From positions 95,719-159,718 of the forward strand of contig NZ_JABBNC010000022.1 of assembly GCF_012933445.1 (NCBI RefSeq): a stretch of 64,000 nt of DNA. The letters are read 5' to 3'. Position numbers and translations under genes: made by a program. Source of the stretch: Actinoplanes sp. TBRC 11911. Its GTDB lineage: Bacteria; Actinomycetota; Actinomycetes; Mycobacteriales; Micromonosporaceae. This document shows positions 50,796-58,587 of this stretch, piece after piece; the first letter of the stretch is position 1; every line of letters begins with the position of its first letter. The notes under the pieces are model-generated. The model saw nothing but the letters and a program-made list of their open reading frames with translations, did no database searches and had not been told where the DNA came from.

Positions 50796-51733
50796 GAATG
50801 GTCCGTCTTCCGCAGCAGGAGCATCTGCAACGCGCTGACCGCCGCCAGGGCCACCATGAGCATGGCGGAGAGCGCGGCGCCGTAACCGAGCTCGAAGTTG
50901 ATGAACGACACGCGGTAGATCTGGTAGACCGCCGTGATCGTGCCGTTCGACGGGCCGCCGGCGGTCATGATGTAGAACTGGTCGAACGCCAGCAGCGACC
51001 CGGCCACCGAGAAGACCAACACCAGTGCCAGCGTCGGCCGCAGCAACGGCAGCGTGATGTGCCGGAAGGCCGCGAACCGGCCGGCGCCGTCGATGCGCGC
51101 CGCCTCGGTCAGCTCACCCGGGATCGACTGCAGACCGGACAGCAACAGGATCATCTGCATGCCGGTCACCTTCCAGGTCACCATGGCACTGACCAGCAGC
51201 AGCCCACTGGTGGCGGTGGCGAACCAGTTGGTATCCCTGCTGGTTAGACCAAAGTGGACGGCCAGGTCGGACAGCGGGCCCAGACTGGGCTGGGCCAGAT
51301 AGAGCCAGAGGTACGCCGCCGCGGCGAACCCGATGACCACCGGCAGGAAGAACACGGACTGGAAGGCCCGGGCCGCCGTGCCGCGCCGGTTCACCAGGAA
51401 CGCCAGCGCCAGCGCGGTGATCAGCAGCACCGGCGTGATGAGCAGTGTGTACTTGAGGGTGAACAAGACGGCGTTCAGCCATTGCTGGTCGTGGATCGCC
51501 CGGCGGTAGTTCGCGAGGCCCACGAACTTGTGGGCGCCCAGCAGCGGCCAGTCGTGCAGCGACATCCAGAACGTCATGACCAGCGGGATCAGGAAGAAGA
51601 TCGTGACGACCACGACGGCGGGCGCCACCACGGCGACGCCGATGAGCTGGCGGCGCCGGCGGTTGGTGAGCCAGGGCCGGCGCGCCGGCGGCGAGACGTC
51701 CGCCACCGGCCGCGCCTTGGTCGAGACCGTCAT
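50792..51733 (-). CDS. CUT1 sugar ABC transporter permease (MalF/AraP type)
   Basis: A 313-residue membrane protein. A basic N-terminus (RRPWLTNRRRRQL) precedes six helices; the EAA loop near 220 reads TEAARIDGAGRFAAFRHITL. ATG 51733 overlaps the binding-protein stop (ATGA), and the C-terminal stop overlaps the next permease, so the three transporter genes are translationally coupled. The longer frame upstream is a shadow of the binding-protein gene. Confidence 0.9.
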   Translation of the reverse strand: MTVSTKARPVADVSPPARRPWLTNRRRRQLIGVAVVAPAVVVVTIFFLIPLVMTFWMSLHDWPLLGAHKFVGLANYRRAIHDQQWLNAVLFTLKYTLLITPVLLITALALAFLVNRRGTAARAFQSVFFLPVVIGFAAAAYLWLYLAQPSLGPLSDLAVHFGLTSRDTNWFATATSGLLLVSAMVTWKVTGMQMILLLSGLQSIPGELTEAARIDGAGRFAAFRHITLPLLRPTLALVLVFSVAGSLLAFDQFYIMTAGGPSNGTITAVYQIYRVSFINFELGYGAALSAMLMVALAAVSALQMLLLRKTDHS

Positions 51734-52998
51734 GACGTGCCCTGGTCGATGATCTGCTGCGCCGCCTTCTGCGCGGTGGCCTGCGCGGCCGTGATGTCCC
51801 CGGTGCCGAAGACGCCCTGGTTGATCAGGCCGGCCCAGGGACCGTTGTTGTCGTTGATGATGCCGTTCTCGACGACGCTGTACGGGGTCTGCCCGGTGCC
51901 CATGGCGTCCCCGAGCGCCTGGTACCTCGGGTCCAGCGGCGCGTAGATCTTGTCGATCAGGTCGGTGCGGACCGGGACGATCGAGTTCTTCGCGAGGATC
52001 GTCTGCGCCGGCTCGTCGGTGGCCCACTTCACGAAGTCGTACGCCACGGCCTTGTTCTTGGCGCCCTTGGTGACCGCGATCTCGTCGCCGCCGGCGAAGC
52101 TCGCGGTGCCGCCGGTCTTCCCGACGATCGGCGTCACCCCGAAGTCGATCTTCTGGTCCGCGACCAGGGTCTGCACGAAGAAGGCGCCGAGGTTGACCAT
52201 GCCAACCTTGCCGCTCTGGAACGCGGTCGGCTGCACGACGCCCGCGTCGGTCTTGGCGTTCGGCGGCATCAGGCCCTCCGTCCACATCTGACGGAGGAAG
52301 GTCAGCGTGTCGGTGACCTGCGGGCTGTCGAACATCGCGGTCTTGCCGTCGTCGGAGAGGATTTTCCCGCCGCTGGCCCAGACATGCGGCGCGGTCTCGA
52401 AGACGTTGCAGCCGCCGCACTGCCCGGCCATCGTGAAGCCGTAGTAATCCTTGCCCAGCTTGCGGATCGCGCGGGCGTCGGCCAGCATCTCGTCGAAGTT
52501 CGCCGGCGGCTTGTCCGGGTTCAGGCCCGCCTTCTTGAACAGATCCTTGTTGTAGAAGGTGACCGACGCCTCGGCGGTGAACGGCAACGCGTAGACCTTG
52601 CCGTCGTACTCGGCGAGTTTGCGGTGCGCCGGGCTCAGACCGTCCTTCCAGGACAGTTGGTTCTGCACGGCGGTGAGGTCGTCGAGCACGCCCTTGGACG
52701 CGAAGTACGGCAGGTAGACCAGGTCGATCGAGGCGATGTCCGGGCCGGAGCCGGAGGCGGCCGCGGTGCCGAACTTCTGCACGAAGTTGGCCGTCGGCAC
52801 CACGGTCACGCTGACCTTGCCGTCGTGCGTCTTGTTGTACGCGTCGGCGAGCAGGTTGATGAACGCCTTCTCGCTGTCGCGCGCCCACAGCGTGGCGGTG
52901 CCGGTGGGTTTGTCGGTCGCGCTGGAGGTCGCGCCGGCGTCCGAGCATCCGGCGACGACGAGCACGGCGGCGGCTAAAGCGATGTATCTCCTGTTCAT
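51730..52998 (-). CDS. Extracellular sugar-binding lipoprotein (family 1 SBP)
   Basis: A 422-residue lipoprotein. Signal peptide MNRRYIALAAAVLVVAGC with lipobox VAGC (Cys18). Mature part: TATLWARDSEKAFINLLADA, then PDIASIDLVYLPYFASKG and AYDFVKWATDEPAQTILAKN, as in CUT1 binding proteins. It starts 15 bp after the GH127 stop, so the glycosidase gene leads the operon. An unusual CGGCN (GQCGGCNVFE) cysteine pair lies in the middle of the protein. Confidence 0.9.
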   Translation of the reverse strand: MNRRYIALAAAVLVVAGCSDAGATSSATDKPTGTATLWARDSEKAFINLLADAYNKTHDGKVSVTVVPTANFVQKFGTAAASGSGPDIASIDLVYLPYFASKGVLDDLTAVQNQLSWKDGLSPAHRKLAEYDGKVYALPFTAEASVTFYNKDLFKKAGLNPDKPPANFDEMLADARAIRKLGKDYYGFTMAGQCGGCNVFETAPHVWASGGKILSDDGKTAMFDSPQVTDTLTFLRQMWTEGLMPPNAKTDAGVVQPTAFQSGKVGMVNLGAFFVQTLVADQKIDFGVTPIVGKTGGTASFAGGDEIAVTKGAKNKAVAYDFVKWATDEPAQTILAKNSIVPVRTDLIDKIYAPLDPRYQALGDAMGTGQTPYSVVENGIINDNNGPWAGLINQGVFGTGDITAAQATAQKAAQQIIDQGTS

Positions 52999-53013
52999 GG
53001 GGACCGCTTTCTG

Positions 53014-54849
53014 TCAGGGGATCGGTAACCAGACGCGCATCGCGCCGGGCCCTCGGTTCGCCCAGGAGTGGTAAGGAATCGCGGTGAAGGTGAGCGGTGT
53101 GTCGGTGTTTCCGGGGGCCAGGCCGTAGAGGGACGGTCCGGGCCGGCGCGCGAAACCCGTCAATCGCAGCCGTACGCCGTCACCCGGCTCGATGTCCGCC
53201 GCGGGGTCCAGCCGGAGCTGCTCGACGAGGACCCCGTCCGGCAGGTCGGCCTGCTCGACGCAGTAGACGACCGGCCCGCGCACGACGGCCACGCAGCCGC
53301 GCACCGCGTCGACCCGCTCGTCGGCGTGAACCAGGCGGGGCGTCATCGGCAGCGACAGCCGCACGACCGCGCCCGCGCCGCAGGACACCCGCAGATAGTC
53401 GCCCGGGGCCGGCGGCGCGACGATCTCGCCGCCGGCCACCGTGGCGGTGGCCCCGGCCGCCCAGGACGGCACCCGGATCGCGAGCGCGCCCGACCCGCTG
53501 ACGGTGACCGCGATGTCGCCGTCGAAGGGATAGCCGGTCTCGACCGTGGCGGTCATCGACGGCCCGGCGTAGGTGCCGGCGCTCAACAGGTGCAGTTGCA
53601 GGCCCAGCGCGTCGGTGGTGGCCGCGTAGCCGTGCAGCGAGGCGAGCAGCCGCGCCAGGTTCGGCGGGCAGCAGGCGCAGCGGTACCAGCCCAGCCGCTC
53701 GGCCGGCGCGTCCTCACCCGAACCGTCGTGCCCGGTGCGCAACTGCAGCGGGTTGGAATAGAAGAACGCCGTCCCACTTTCCGAAGTGGACGCCGCGATC
53801 GTGTTGAGCAGCGCGCGTTCCATCTCCTCGGCGTACCTGGTGGCGCCGGTCGCGAGCAGCATCCGCCAGCTCCACTGCACCGCCGCGACCGATGCGCACG
53901 TCTCGGCGTACGCCCGGTCCGGCGGAAGTTCGTAGGGATCGCCGTACGCCTCGTCGCGGTGGCGTGAGCCGTGCCCGCCGGTCAGGTACAGCTTGGTGCC
54001 GAAAGCGCTGTCCCACAACGCTTCCATGGCGGTCAGCAGCGTCTCGTCGCCGTTCTCCAGATACAGGTCGGTCACGCCGGCGGCGAGGTAGAGCTGGCGT
54101 ACGGCGTGCCCCAGCGCCTCGGTCGCCTCCCGTACCGGCAGGTGATCCTGGTAGTACACCGACCCGAAGCGGCCGGGCTCGAGCGTGCCGTGGCCGCGGC
54201 TCTCCACCTGCAGTTCGGCGGCGCGCAGGTAGGCCGGTTCGCCGGTCTCGCGATACAGCTCGACCAGGGCGGTCTCCACCTCGGGATGCCCGTCGATCGG
54301 CGGCGGGGTGCGCACCACCAGGTCGGCGAAGCGGCGGGCCACGGCCAGGAAACGGTCGTCGCCGCCGCCCCGGTGCAGCGCGACCGCGGCCTGCAGCAGG
54401 TGACCGGCGGAGTAGAGCTCGTGGGTGCGTTCCGGGCGCGCGAACGGCTGTTCGCCCTCGGTGCCCTGCACGTACGTGTTGAGGTAGCCGTCCGGCTGCT
54501 GGACGCTTTCGAGGAGGTCGGCGGTCTCGGTGAGCAGCTTGGACCAGCGGTCGGTGCCGCTGCGGCCGATCTCCCAGCCGATGGCCTCCACGGTCTTGTA
54601 GAGGTCCGAGTCGGCGAACCAGAAACCGCGGAAGTCCGCGTCGTTGCCGGCGTCGCCGAGGCGGCGGAAGTTGTCCAGCACGCCGCTGGTCTCCAGGTTC
54701 GTGACGCAGTGCGGGATGGTCGCCTCGGCGTTGCGCTCCTGCCAGGCGCCGAGGAACGAGCCGGGGTCGAAGCGGGCGGACGGCGCGGGATTCAGTCGGG
54801 CGGGCCGGCGCGGGGCGACCGGGCCGGTGGCGGCGGTACGTAGGTTCAC
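53014..54849 (-). CDS. GH127 (DUF1680) beta-L-arabinofuranosidase-type glycosidase
   Basis: A 611-residue enzyme of the DUF1680/GH127 family, cytoplasmic by lack of a signal peptide. Family marks: SFLGAWQERNAEATIPHC near the start, GFWFADSDLYKTVEAIGWEI, LYLTGGHGSRHRDEAYGDPYELPPDRAYAETCASVAAVQW-type block (GGHGSRHRDEAYGDPYEL and AYAETCAS), and CACCPPNLARLLASL, whose Glu/Cys cluster is the zinc-thiolate catalytic site in the family. GTG 54849 (GAGAGG upstream) is favoured because the promoter and operator lie just beyond it. It should release L-arabinofuranose from imported oligosaccharides. Confidence 0.87.
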   Translation of the reverse strand: MNLRTAATGPVAPRRPARLNPAPSARFDPGSFLGAWQERNAEATIPHCVTNLETSGVLDNFRRLGDAGNDADFRGFWFADSDLYKTVEAIGWEIGRSGTDRWSKLLTETADLLESVQQPDGYLNTYVQGTEGEQPFARPERTHELYSAGHLLQAAVALHRGGGDDRFLAVARRFADLVVRTPPPIDGHPEVETALVELYRETGEPAYLRAAELQVESRGHGTLEPGRFGSVYYQDHLPVREATEALGHAVRQLYLAAGVTDLYLENGDETLLTAMEALWDSAFGTKLYLTGGHGSRHRDEAYGDPYELPPDRAYAETCASVAAVQWSWRMLLATGATRYAEEMERALLNTIAASTSESGTAFFYSNPLQLRTGHDGSGEDAPAERLGWYRCACCPPNLARLLASLHGYAATTDALGLQLHLLSAGTYAGPSMTATVETGYPFDGDIAVTVSGSGALAIRVPSWAAGATATVAGGEIVAPPAPGDYLRVSCGAGAVVRLSLPMTPRLVHADERVDAVRGCVAVVRGPVVYCVEQADLPDGVLVEQLRLDPAADIEPGDGVRLRLTGFARRPGPSLYGLAPGNTDTPLTFTAIPYHSWANRGPGAMRVWLPIP

Positions 54850-54881
54850 GGGGAGGTGCCTCTCGACCAGGAAAACGTGGG

Positions 54882-54893
54882 GAAAACGTTTTC
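54882..54893. promoter_or_regulatory. Palindromic LacI-type operator of the GH127 operon
   Basis: GAAAACGTTTTC is a perfect 12-bp palindrome with a central CG, typical of LacI-family operators. It lies 33 bp upstream of the GTG and just downstream of the minus-strand promoter. A half-site, GAAAACG, lies at 54871-54877. Confidence 0.8.
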
Positions 54894-54901
54894 TTGACGC
54901 C

Positions 54902-54930
54902 AACTTAGGAGCGAGGCCGGGGCGGGTCAA
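54902..54930 (-). promoter_or_regulatory. Promoter of the GH127-transporter operon
   Basis: Minus strand: TTGACC (54930-54925), a 17-bp spacer, TAAGTT (54907-54902). The operator lies within the first bases transcribed, so repression by the divergent LacI protein is straightforward. Confidence 0.65.
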
Positions 54931-54980
54931 GACTTGCACGGACACGAATGTGTAAAGCGCAGGTACGCGGGGGACTTGGT

Positions 54981-54996
54981 CGGAAAAGCCTTTCCG
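54981..54996. promoter_or_regulatory. Imperfect second operator near the LacI gene
   Basis: CGGAAA-agcc-TTTCCG, a palindrome with 6-bp arms related to the first operator, 42 bp before the LacI ATG. It probably mediates autoregulation. Confidence 0.5.
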
Positions 54997-55037
54997 GAAT
55001 ATGCTGGGCCGACCCCAGAACCCCAGGACGGACGCCC

Positions 55038-56045
55038 ATGAGTCAGCAAGCCGGCACCCGGCGCCGCGTCGGCATCGCGGACGTGGCCGCGCGGGCGGGC
55101 GTATCGCTCGGCACCGCCTCCAAGGCCCTCAACGGCCGTGGCACCCTGCGCGAGGAGACCCGGGCCCGGGTGCGCGCCGCCGCCGACGAGCTCGGTTTCG
55201 CCCCCAGCACCGTCGCGCGCAGCCTGTTGTCCGGGCGCACGTTCACGGTCGGGATCATCACGACCGACAGCTACGGCCGGTTCAGCATCCCGGTGATGCG
55301 CGGCGTCGAGGACTCGCTCGGCGTCGGCGAGATGATCGCGTTCCTCTGCGACAGCCGCGACGACCCGATCCGCGAGGCACACCACTTGCGGAAACTTCTG
55401 GAAAGGCAGGTCGACGGCATCATCGTCGCGGGCCGGCGCACCGACCCCCGGCCACCGCTGAGCGAGAATCTCCCGGTCCCCGTCGTGTACGCCTTCGCCC
55501 CGAGCAACGATCCGGAGGACTGCAGCGTGGTGAGCGACGAGCGCGGCGCCGCCCGCCTCGCGGTGGAGCACCTGGTGAAGACGGGCCGCCGCCGGATCGC
55601 GCACATCACCGGCCCGCAGTCACACGCCGCGGCCCGCGAGCGGGCGGCCGGTGCCGCCGACGCGCTCGCTGAGCTGGGCCTGGCGATGGCCGGCGAGCCG
55701 ATGTTCGGCAGCTGGACCGAGACGTGGGGCCGGTTCGCGGCGGCGCAGTTGCTGCGCGGCCACCCGGACGTGGACGGCGTGTTCTGCGGCAGCGACGTGG
55801 TCGCGCGGGGCGTGACGGACGGGCTGCGCGAGGCCGGGGCCGCGCTGCCGATGCAGGTCGGCGTCGTCGGCATCGACAACTGGGAGGTCATCGCCGAGGC
55901 CGCGCGCCCGCCGCTGACCACGGTGGACCTGGGCCTGGAGCAGCTGGGCCACCGCGCCGGTGACCTGCTGCTGGCCGCGATCGACGGGCATCCGGCGCCG
56001 GGTGTGCACGTGGTCGAGGGCCACCTGGTGGTCCGCGAGTCCTAG
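55038..56045 (+). CDS. LacI-family regulator of the arabinofuranoside locus
   Basis: A 335-residue LacI/GalR protein: HTH at residues about 11-58 (GIADVAARAGVSLGTASKAL, ending with the hinge STVARSLLSGRT), then the effector domain with VGIITTDSYGRFSIPVMRGV and DGVFCGSDVVARGVTDGL. ATG 55038 is favoured as the HTH then starts near residue 10; the in-frame start at 54948 would cover operator DNA. Divergent from GH127; palindromes at 54882 and 54981 are its likely sites. Confidence 0.9.
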   Translation: MSQQAGTRRRVGIADVAARAGVSLGTASKALNGRGTLREETRARVRAAADELGFAPSTVARSLLSGRTFTVGIITTDSYGRFSIPVMRGVEDSLGVGEMIAFLCDSRDDPIREAHHLRKLLERQVDGIIVAGRRTDPRPPLSENLPVPVVYAFAPSNDPEDCSVVSDERGAARLAVEHLVKTGRRRIAHITGPQSHAAARERAAGAADALAELGLAMAGEPMFGSWTETWGRFAAAQLLRGHPDVDGVFCGSDVVARGVTDGLREAGAALPMQVGVVGIDNWEVIAEAARPPLTTVDLGLEQLGHRAGDLLLAAIDGHPAPGVHVVEGHLVVRES

Positions 56046-56106
56046 GGCGCCGCCATGGATGGGCTCGCGGGTCGGGCCGGTCGGATGGGCTCGCGGGCCG
56101 GGGCGG

Positions 56107-56487
56107 TCAGACGTCGCGGCCGTTGCGGTCGAGGAACTCCATGCCGGGCAGCCCCCAGGACACGATGCGCTCCGGGGTGATCACGATGACCGGGTCGTCA
56201 CCGTCGATCACGGTCGCGTGGCCGCGGACCTCGACGCCGCGCGGGTGCCACGGCGGGAGGACGTCGTCGATGACGATGGCGACGCGGGGGTCGCGGGCCA
56301 GGTCCTTCCACTTCTTGGTCAGCGGCAGGTCGGCGCCGCGGATCTCGAGCACGTCGGTGGCGCGGTTGTAGCCGAAACCTACCGGGGCGACGTGCAGGCT
56401 GCCCGTGCGGCCCACCGTGGCGATGCGCCCGAGCCGCCGTCCGTCCTCTTGCAGGAACTTGATCTCGTCATCGGTGAAGCTGCTCAT
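56107..56487 (-). CDS. PPOX-class F420-dependent-type oxidoreductase
   Basis: A 126-residue split-barrel flavin/deazaflavin protein. Features: FLQEDGRRLGRIATVGRTGSLHVAPVGFGY-type opening (RLGRIATVGRTGSLHVAPVG), VAIVIDDVLPPWHPRGVEVR and the short C-terminus VSWGLPGMEFLDRNG. Similar proteins in actinobacteria use F420H2 to reduce small molecules. ATG 56487. It precedes a second DHFR-like gene on the same strand, 89 bp away. Confidence 0.85.
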   Translation of the reverse strand: MSSFTDDEIKFLQEDGRRLGRIATVGRTGSLHVAPVGFGYNRATDVLEIRGADLPLTKKWKDLARDPRVAIVIDDVLPPWHPRGVEVRGHATVIDGDDPVIVITPERIVSWGLPGMEFLDRNGRDV

Positions 56488-56576
56488 CCTCGACCTCGTC
56501 CGTCGCGTCGTCTCGGGGGAATCCCGCACCCACCAGACGTGCCGGAGCAGCGAAAATTCACGAGACCGCGCGGCGG

Positions 56577-57176
56577 CTACCTGGTGACGGTGTAGCGCAC
56601 GTGGGTCGCGTACGGGGAACTGTAGGTCTTGATGATGGTGAGGTCGACGTCGCGGGTGAAGCCCTCGAACAAACGTTTGCCGCCGCCCAGGATCACCGGG
56701 GCGGTGGAGATGACGAGCTCGTCGACCTTGCCCGCGGTCAGGGCCTGCCGGATGAGGTCGGCGCCGCCGCCGAGGGAGATGTCGCGGTCGCCGGCCGCCT
56801 CGGCCGCCTGGGTCAGCGCGGTGCCGAGGTCGGCGACGAAGCGGAACCCGGACTCCTTCGCCGGCTGGTCCTCGGTGCGGTGGGTGAGCACGAACAGCGT
56901 GCCGGGGAAGGGGTTGGTGCCGCCCCACGCGCCGGCCGCGTCGTACATGCCCCGGCCGACCACGCCGGCACCGAGCGTCGCGACCATCTCGTCGTAGAAC
57001 TGCTTGTCCGGGCCGTGCATCGCGAAGTCGTGGCCGCCGTCGTAGGTCCACGGGCCGCCCATCACCCAGTAGTGCAGGCGCTCGCCGCCGCGGCCCAGGC
57101 CGAACTCGGGGCCGTCGTCCGGGCCGGTGACGTAGCCGTCGACGGATGTGGTGATGGATGCGATGACCTTGCCCAT
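56577..57176 (-). CDS. Dihydrofolate reductase/RibD C-terminal-like protein
   Basis: A 199-residue NADPH-dependent reductase-like protein: KVIASITTSVDGYVTGPDDG at the N-terminus, AGVVGRGMYDAAGAWGGTNP, DISLGGGADLIRQALTAGKV and DELVISTAPVILGGGKRLFE later. GAGGAGG precedes ATG 57176; the alternative at 57200 is less likely. Its architecture is shared with the protein at 33941 but the sequences differ. It probably forms an operon with the PPOX gene. Confidence 0.88.
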   Translation of the reverse strand: MGKVIASITTSVDGYVTGPDDGPEFGLGRGGERLHYWVMGGPWTYDGGHDFAMHGPDKQFYDEMVATLGAGVVGRGMYDAAGAWGGTNPFPGTLFVLTHRTEDQPAKESGFRFVADLGTALTQAAEAAGDRDISLGGGADLIRQALTAGKVDELVISTAPVILGGGKRLFEGFTRDVDLTIIKTYSSPYATHVRYTVTR

Positions 57177-57228
57177 GGCTCCTCCTCGGTTGGATGTCAC
57201 CGGTACAGACCGGGCCGGGGGCCGAAAC

Positions 57229-57927
57229 TCATCGGTCGGCGGACGCGAGCGTCAGGGTGGCGCCGCTGAGCGTGTTGTACCACTGCGTGTTCGTGAAGTT
57301 CTTCTGGGTCTCCTCGCCGATGTAGAGATCCACGTGGTGGTCGCCGCCCGAGCCGGGCGTGAACTCGTCGCTGACCTCCCAGCTCGCCGCGGAGAGCCGG
57401 TCGCACATCGCGGCGGGCGGCGGGGACTTCTTGTTCGAGAGGTGGCCGCAGCCGGTGACGGTGAACGCGGTGCCCTGCGGCAGCACCGACGGATCGGCGG
57501 CCGCCGACACGTAGGGGACCAGCGTGCCGCCGCTCGCGTTGCGGGGCGCGGTGTCCAGCCAGTAGCCGACGTCGTAGCTCCAGTTCAGGTACCGGCCGTC
57601 GGTCAGCCGGCCGGAGCCCTGTTCCTTGACCGCCTTGACGAAGCTGCCCGGATATCGGCCCAGGCTGTCGGTGCCTTCGCTGCACTGCAGCTTGGTGCAG
57701 CCGGTGACGGACACCTTCTTGTCGGTGTGGAACCTCGCCACGGCGGTGTAGATGACGGCGAGCTCCCACCCGCCGGACGGGGGGTCGGGCGGCGCGGCGC
57801 TCTCCACTGTGGCCGGTGCGGCGGACGGCCCGGGCATCAGCTCGCCGGCCGTGGTGCTGCCGCAACCGGCCAGCGCCAGGACGGCCAGCAACACCGCGAA
57901 GCGGAAACGTTGATCGGCGTGAATCAT
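57229..57927 (-). CDS. Secreted lipoprotein, possibly 3D-domain-like
   Basis: A 232-residue exported lipoprotein with lipobox LAGC (Cys22) and a Pro/Ala/Ser-rich linker. The mature part has regularly spaced cysteines (TGCTKLQCSEG; VTGCGHLS; AAMCDRLS), four to five in total, suggesting disulphides, and ends HHVDLYIGEETQKNFTNTQW. The H-V-D-L-Y-I-G phrase recalls the 3D/double-psi barrel fold of some wall hydrolases, but I could not confirm it. No function is assigned. Confidence 0.7.
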   Translation of the reverse strand: MIHADQRFRFAVLLAVLALAGCGSTTAGELMPGPSAAPATVESAAPPDPPSGGWELAVIYTAVARFHTDKKVSVTGCTKLQCSEGTDSLGRYPGSFVKAVKEQGSGRLTDGRYLNWSYDVGYWLDTAPRNASGGTLVPYVSAAADPSVLPQGTAFTVTGCGHLSNKKSPPPAAMCDRLSAASWEVSDEFTPGSGGDHHVDLYIGEETQKNFTNTQWYNTLSGATLTLASADR

Positions 57928-57954
57928 CGCCCCGACTCTAGGCGATGCCTCGTG

Positions 57955-58470
57955 TCAAGGGTCCGGGCGCCACGGGGTCAGGCGGGGCCACCAGCCGGGG
58001 ACGGCGCGGCGGTACGTCGTGTACTCGTCGCCGAACCGGCGGGTCAGGTCGGGCTGTTCGTGGCCGACGACGAACGCCACCATGGCGGCCGCCACGAACG
58101 CGGCGTAGACCAGCAGGACCGGGCGCCACAGCAGCAGGGCCTGGCCCAGGATGGTGGCGATGACCGCCAGGTACATCGGGTTGCGGACGTAGCGGTACAG
58201 GCCGCCGACGACCAGGTGCGCGGGCGGGGCGAGCGGCGCGGGCGTGCCGATGCCCTCGACCACGAAACGGGCGAAGGAGTGCACCAGCAACGTCGCCCCG
58301 GCCAGCAGGACGACGACGCCGACCAGGCGGGCCGGCAGCCAATGCGTGAGCGGGGCGCCCGGATGCCACCGGGTCAGGGCCCAGGGCAGCAGGCCGGCCA
58401 CGGTGCCCGGGGCGAGGGCGAAGAAGAGCGCACTGCCGGCCGCGGCCCCACTGGTGCGCATGGATGCCAT
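57955..58470 (-). CDS. Isoprenylcysteine carboxyl/phospholipid methyltransferase-like membrane protein
   Basis: A 171-residue membrane protein of the ICMT/PEMT-like family with four to five helices. The signature near residues 105-165 is LVVGGLYRYVRNPMYLAV (the RHP/RNPxY element), then GHEQPDLTRRFGDEYTTYRRAVPGWWPRL. Such proteins methylate lipids or carboxylates with SAM; substrate unknown. Starts at 58470 (or Met at 58461). Divergent from the kinase gene by 117 bp. Confidence 0.85.
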   Translation of the reverse strand: MASMRTSGAAAGSALFFALAPGTVAGLLPWALTRWHPGAPLTHWLPARLVGVVVLLAGATLLVHSFARFVVEGIGTPAPLAPPAHLVVGGLYRYVRNPMYLAVIATILGQALLLWRPVLLVYAAFVAAAMVAFVVGHEQPDLTRRFGDEYTTYRRAVPGWWPRLTPWRPDP

Positions 58471-58587
58471 TGTGCCGCCGGAGCCGGTCCGTGTCTGCCC
58501 CGGACGCCGCGGATCAGGCCATTGACCAGCACTTGCGCGGGCGGGCCGCGCGGGCGTAGGAAGAGGACTGGTGGGCGGAGGCGTCGG

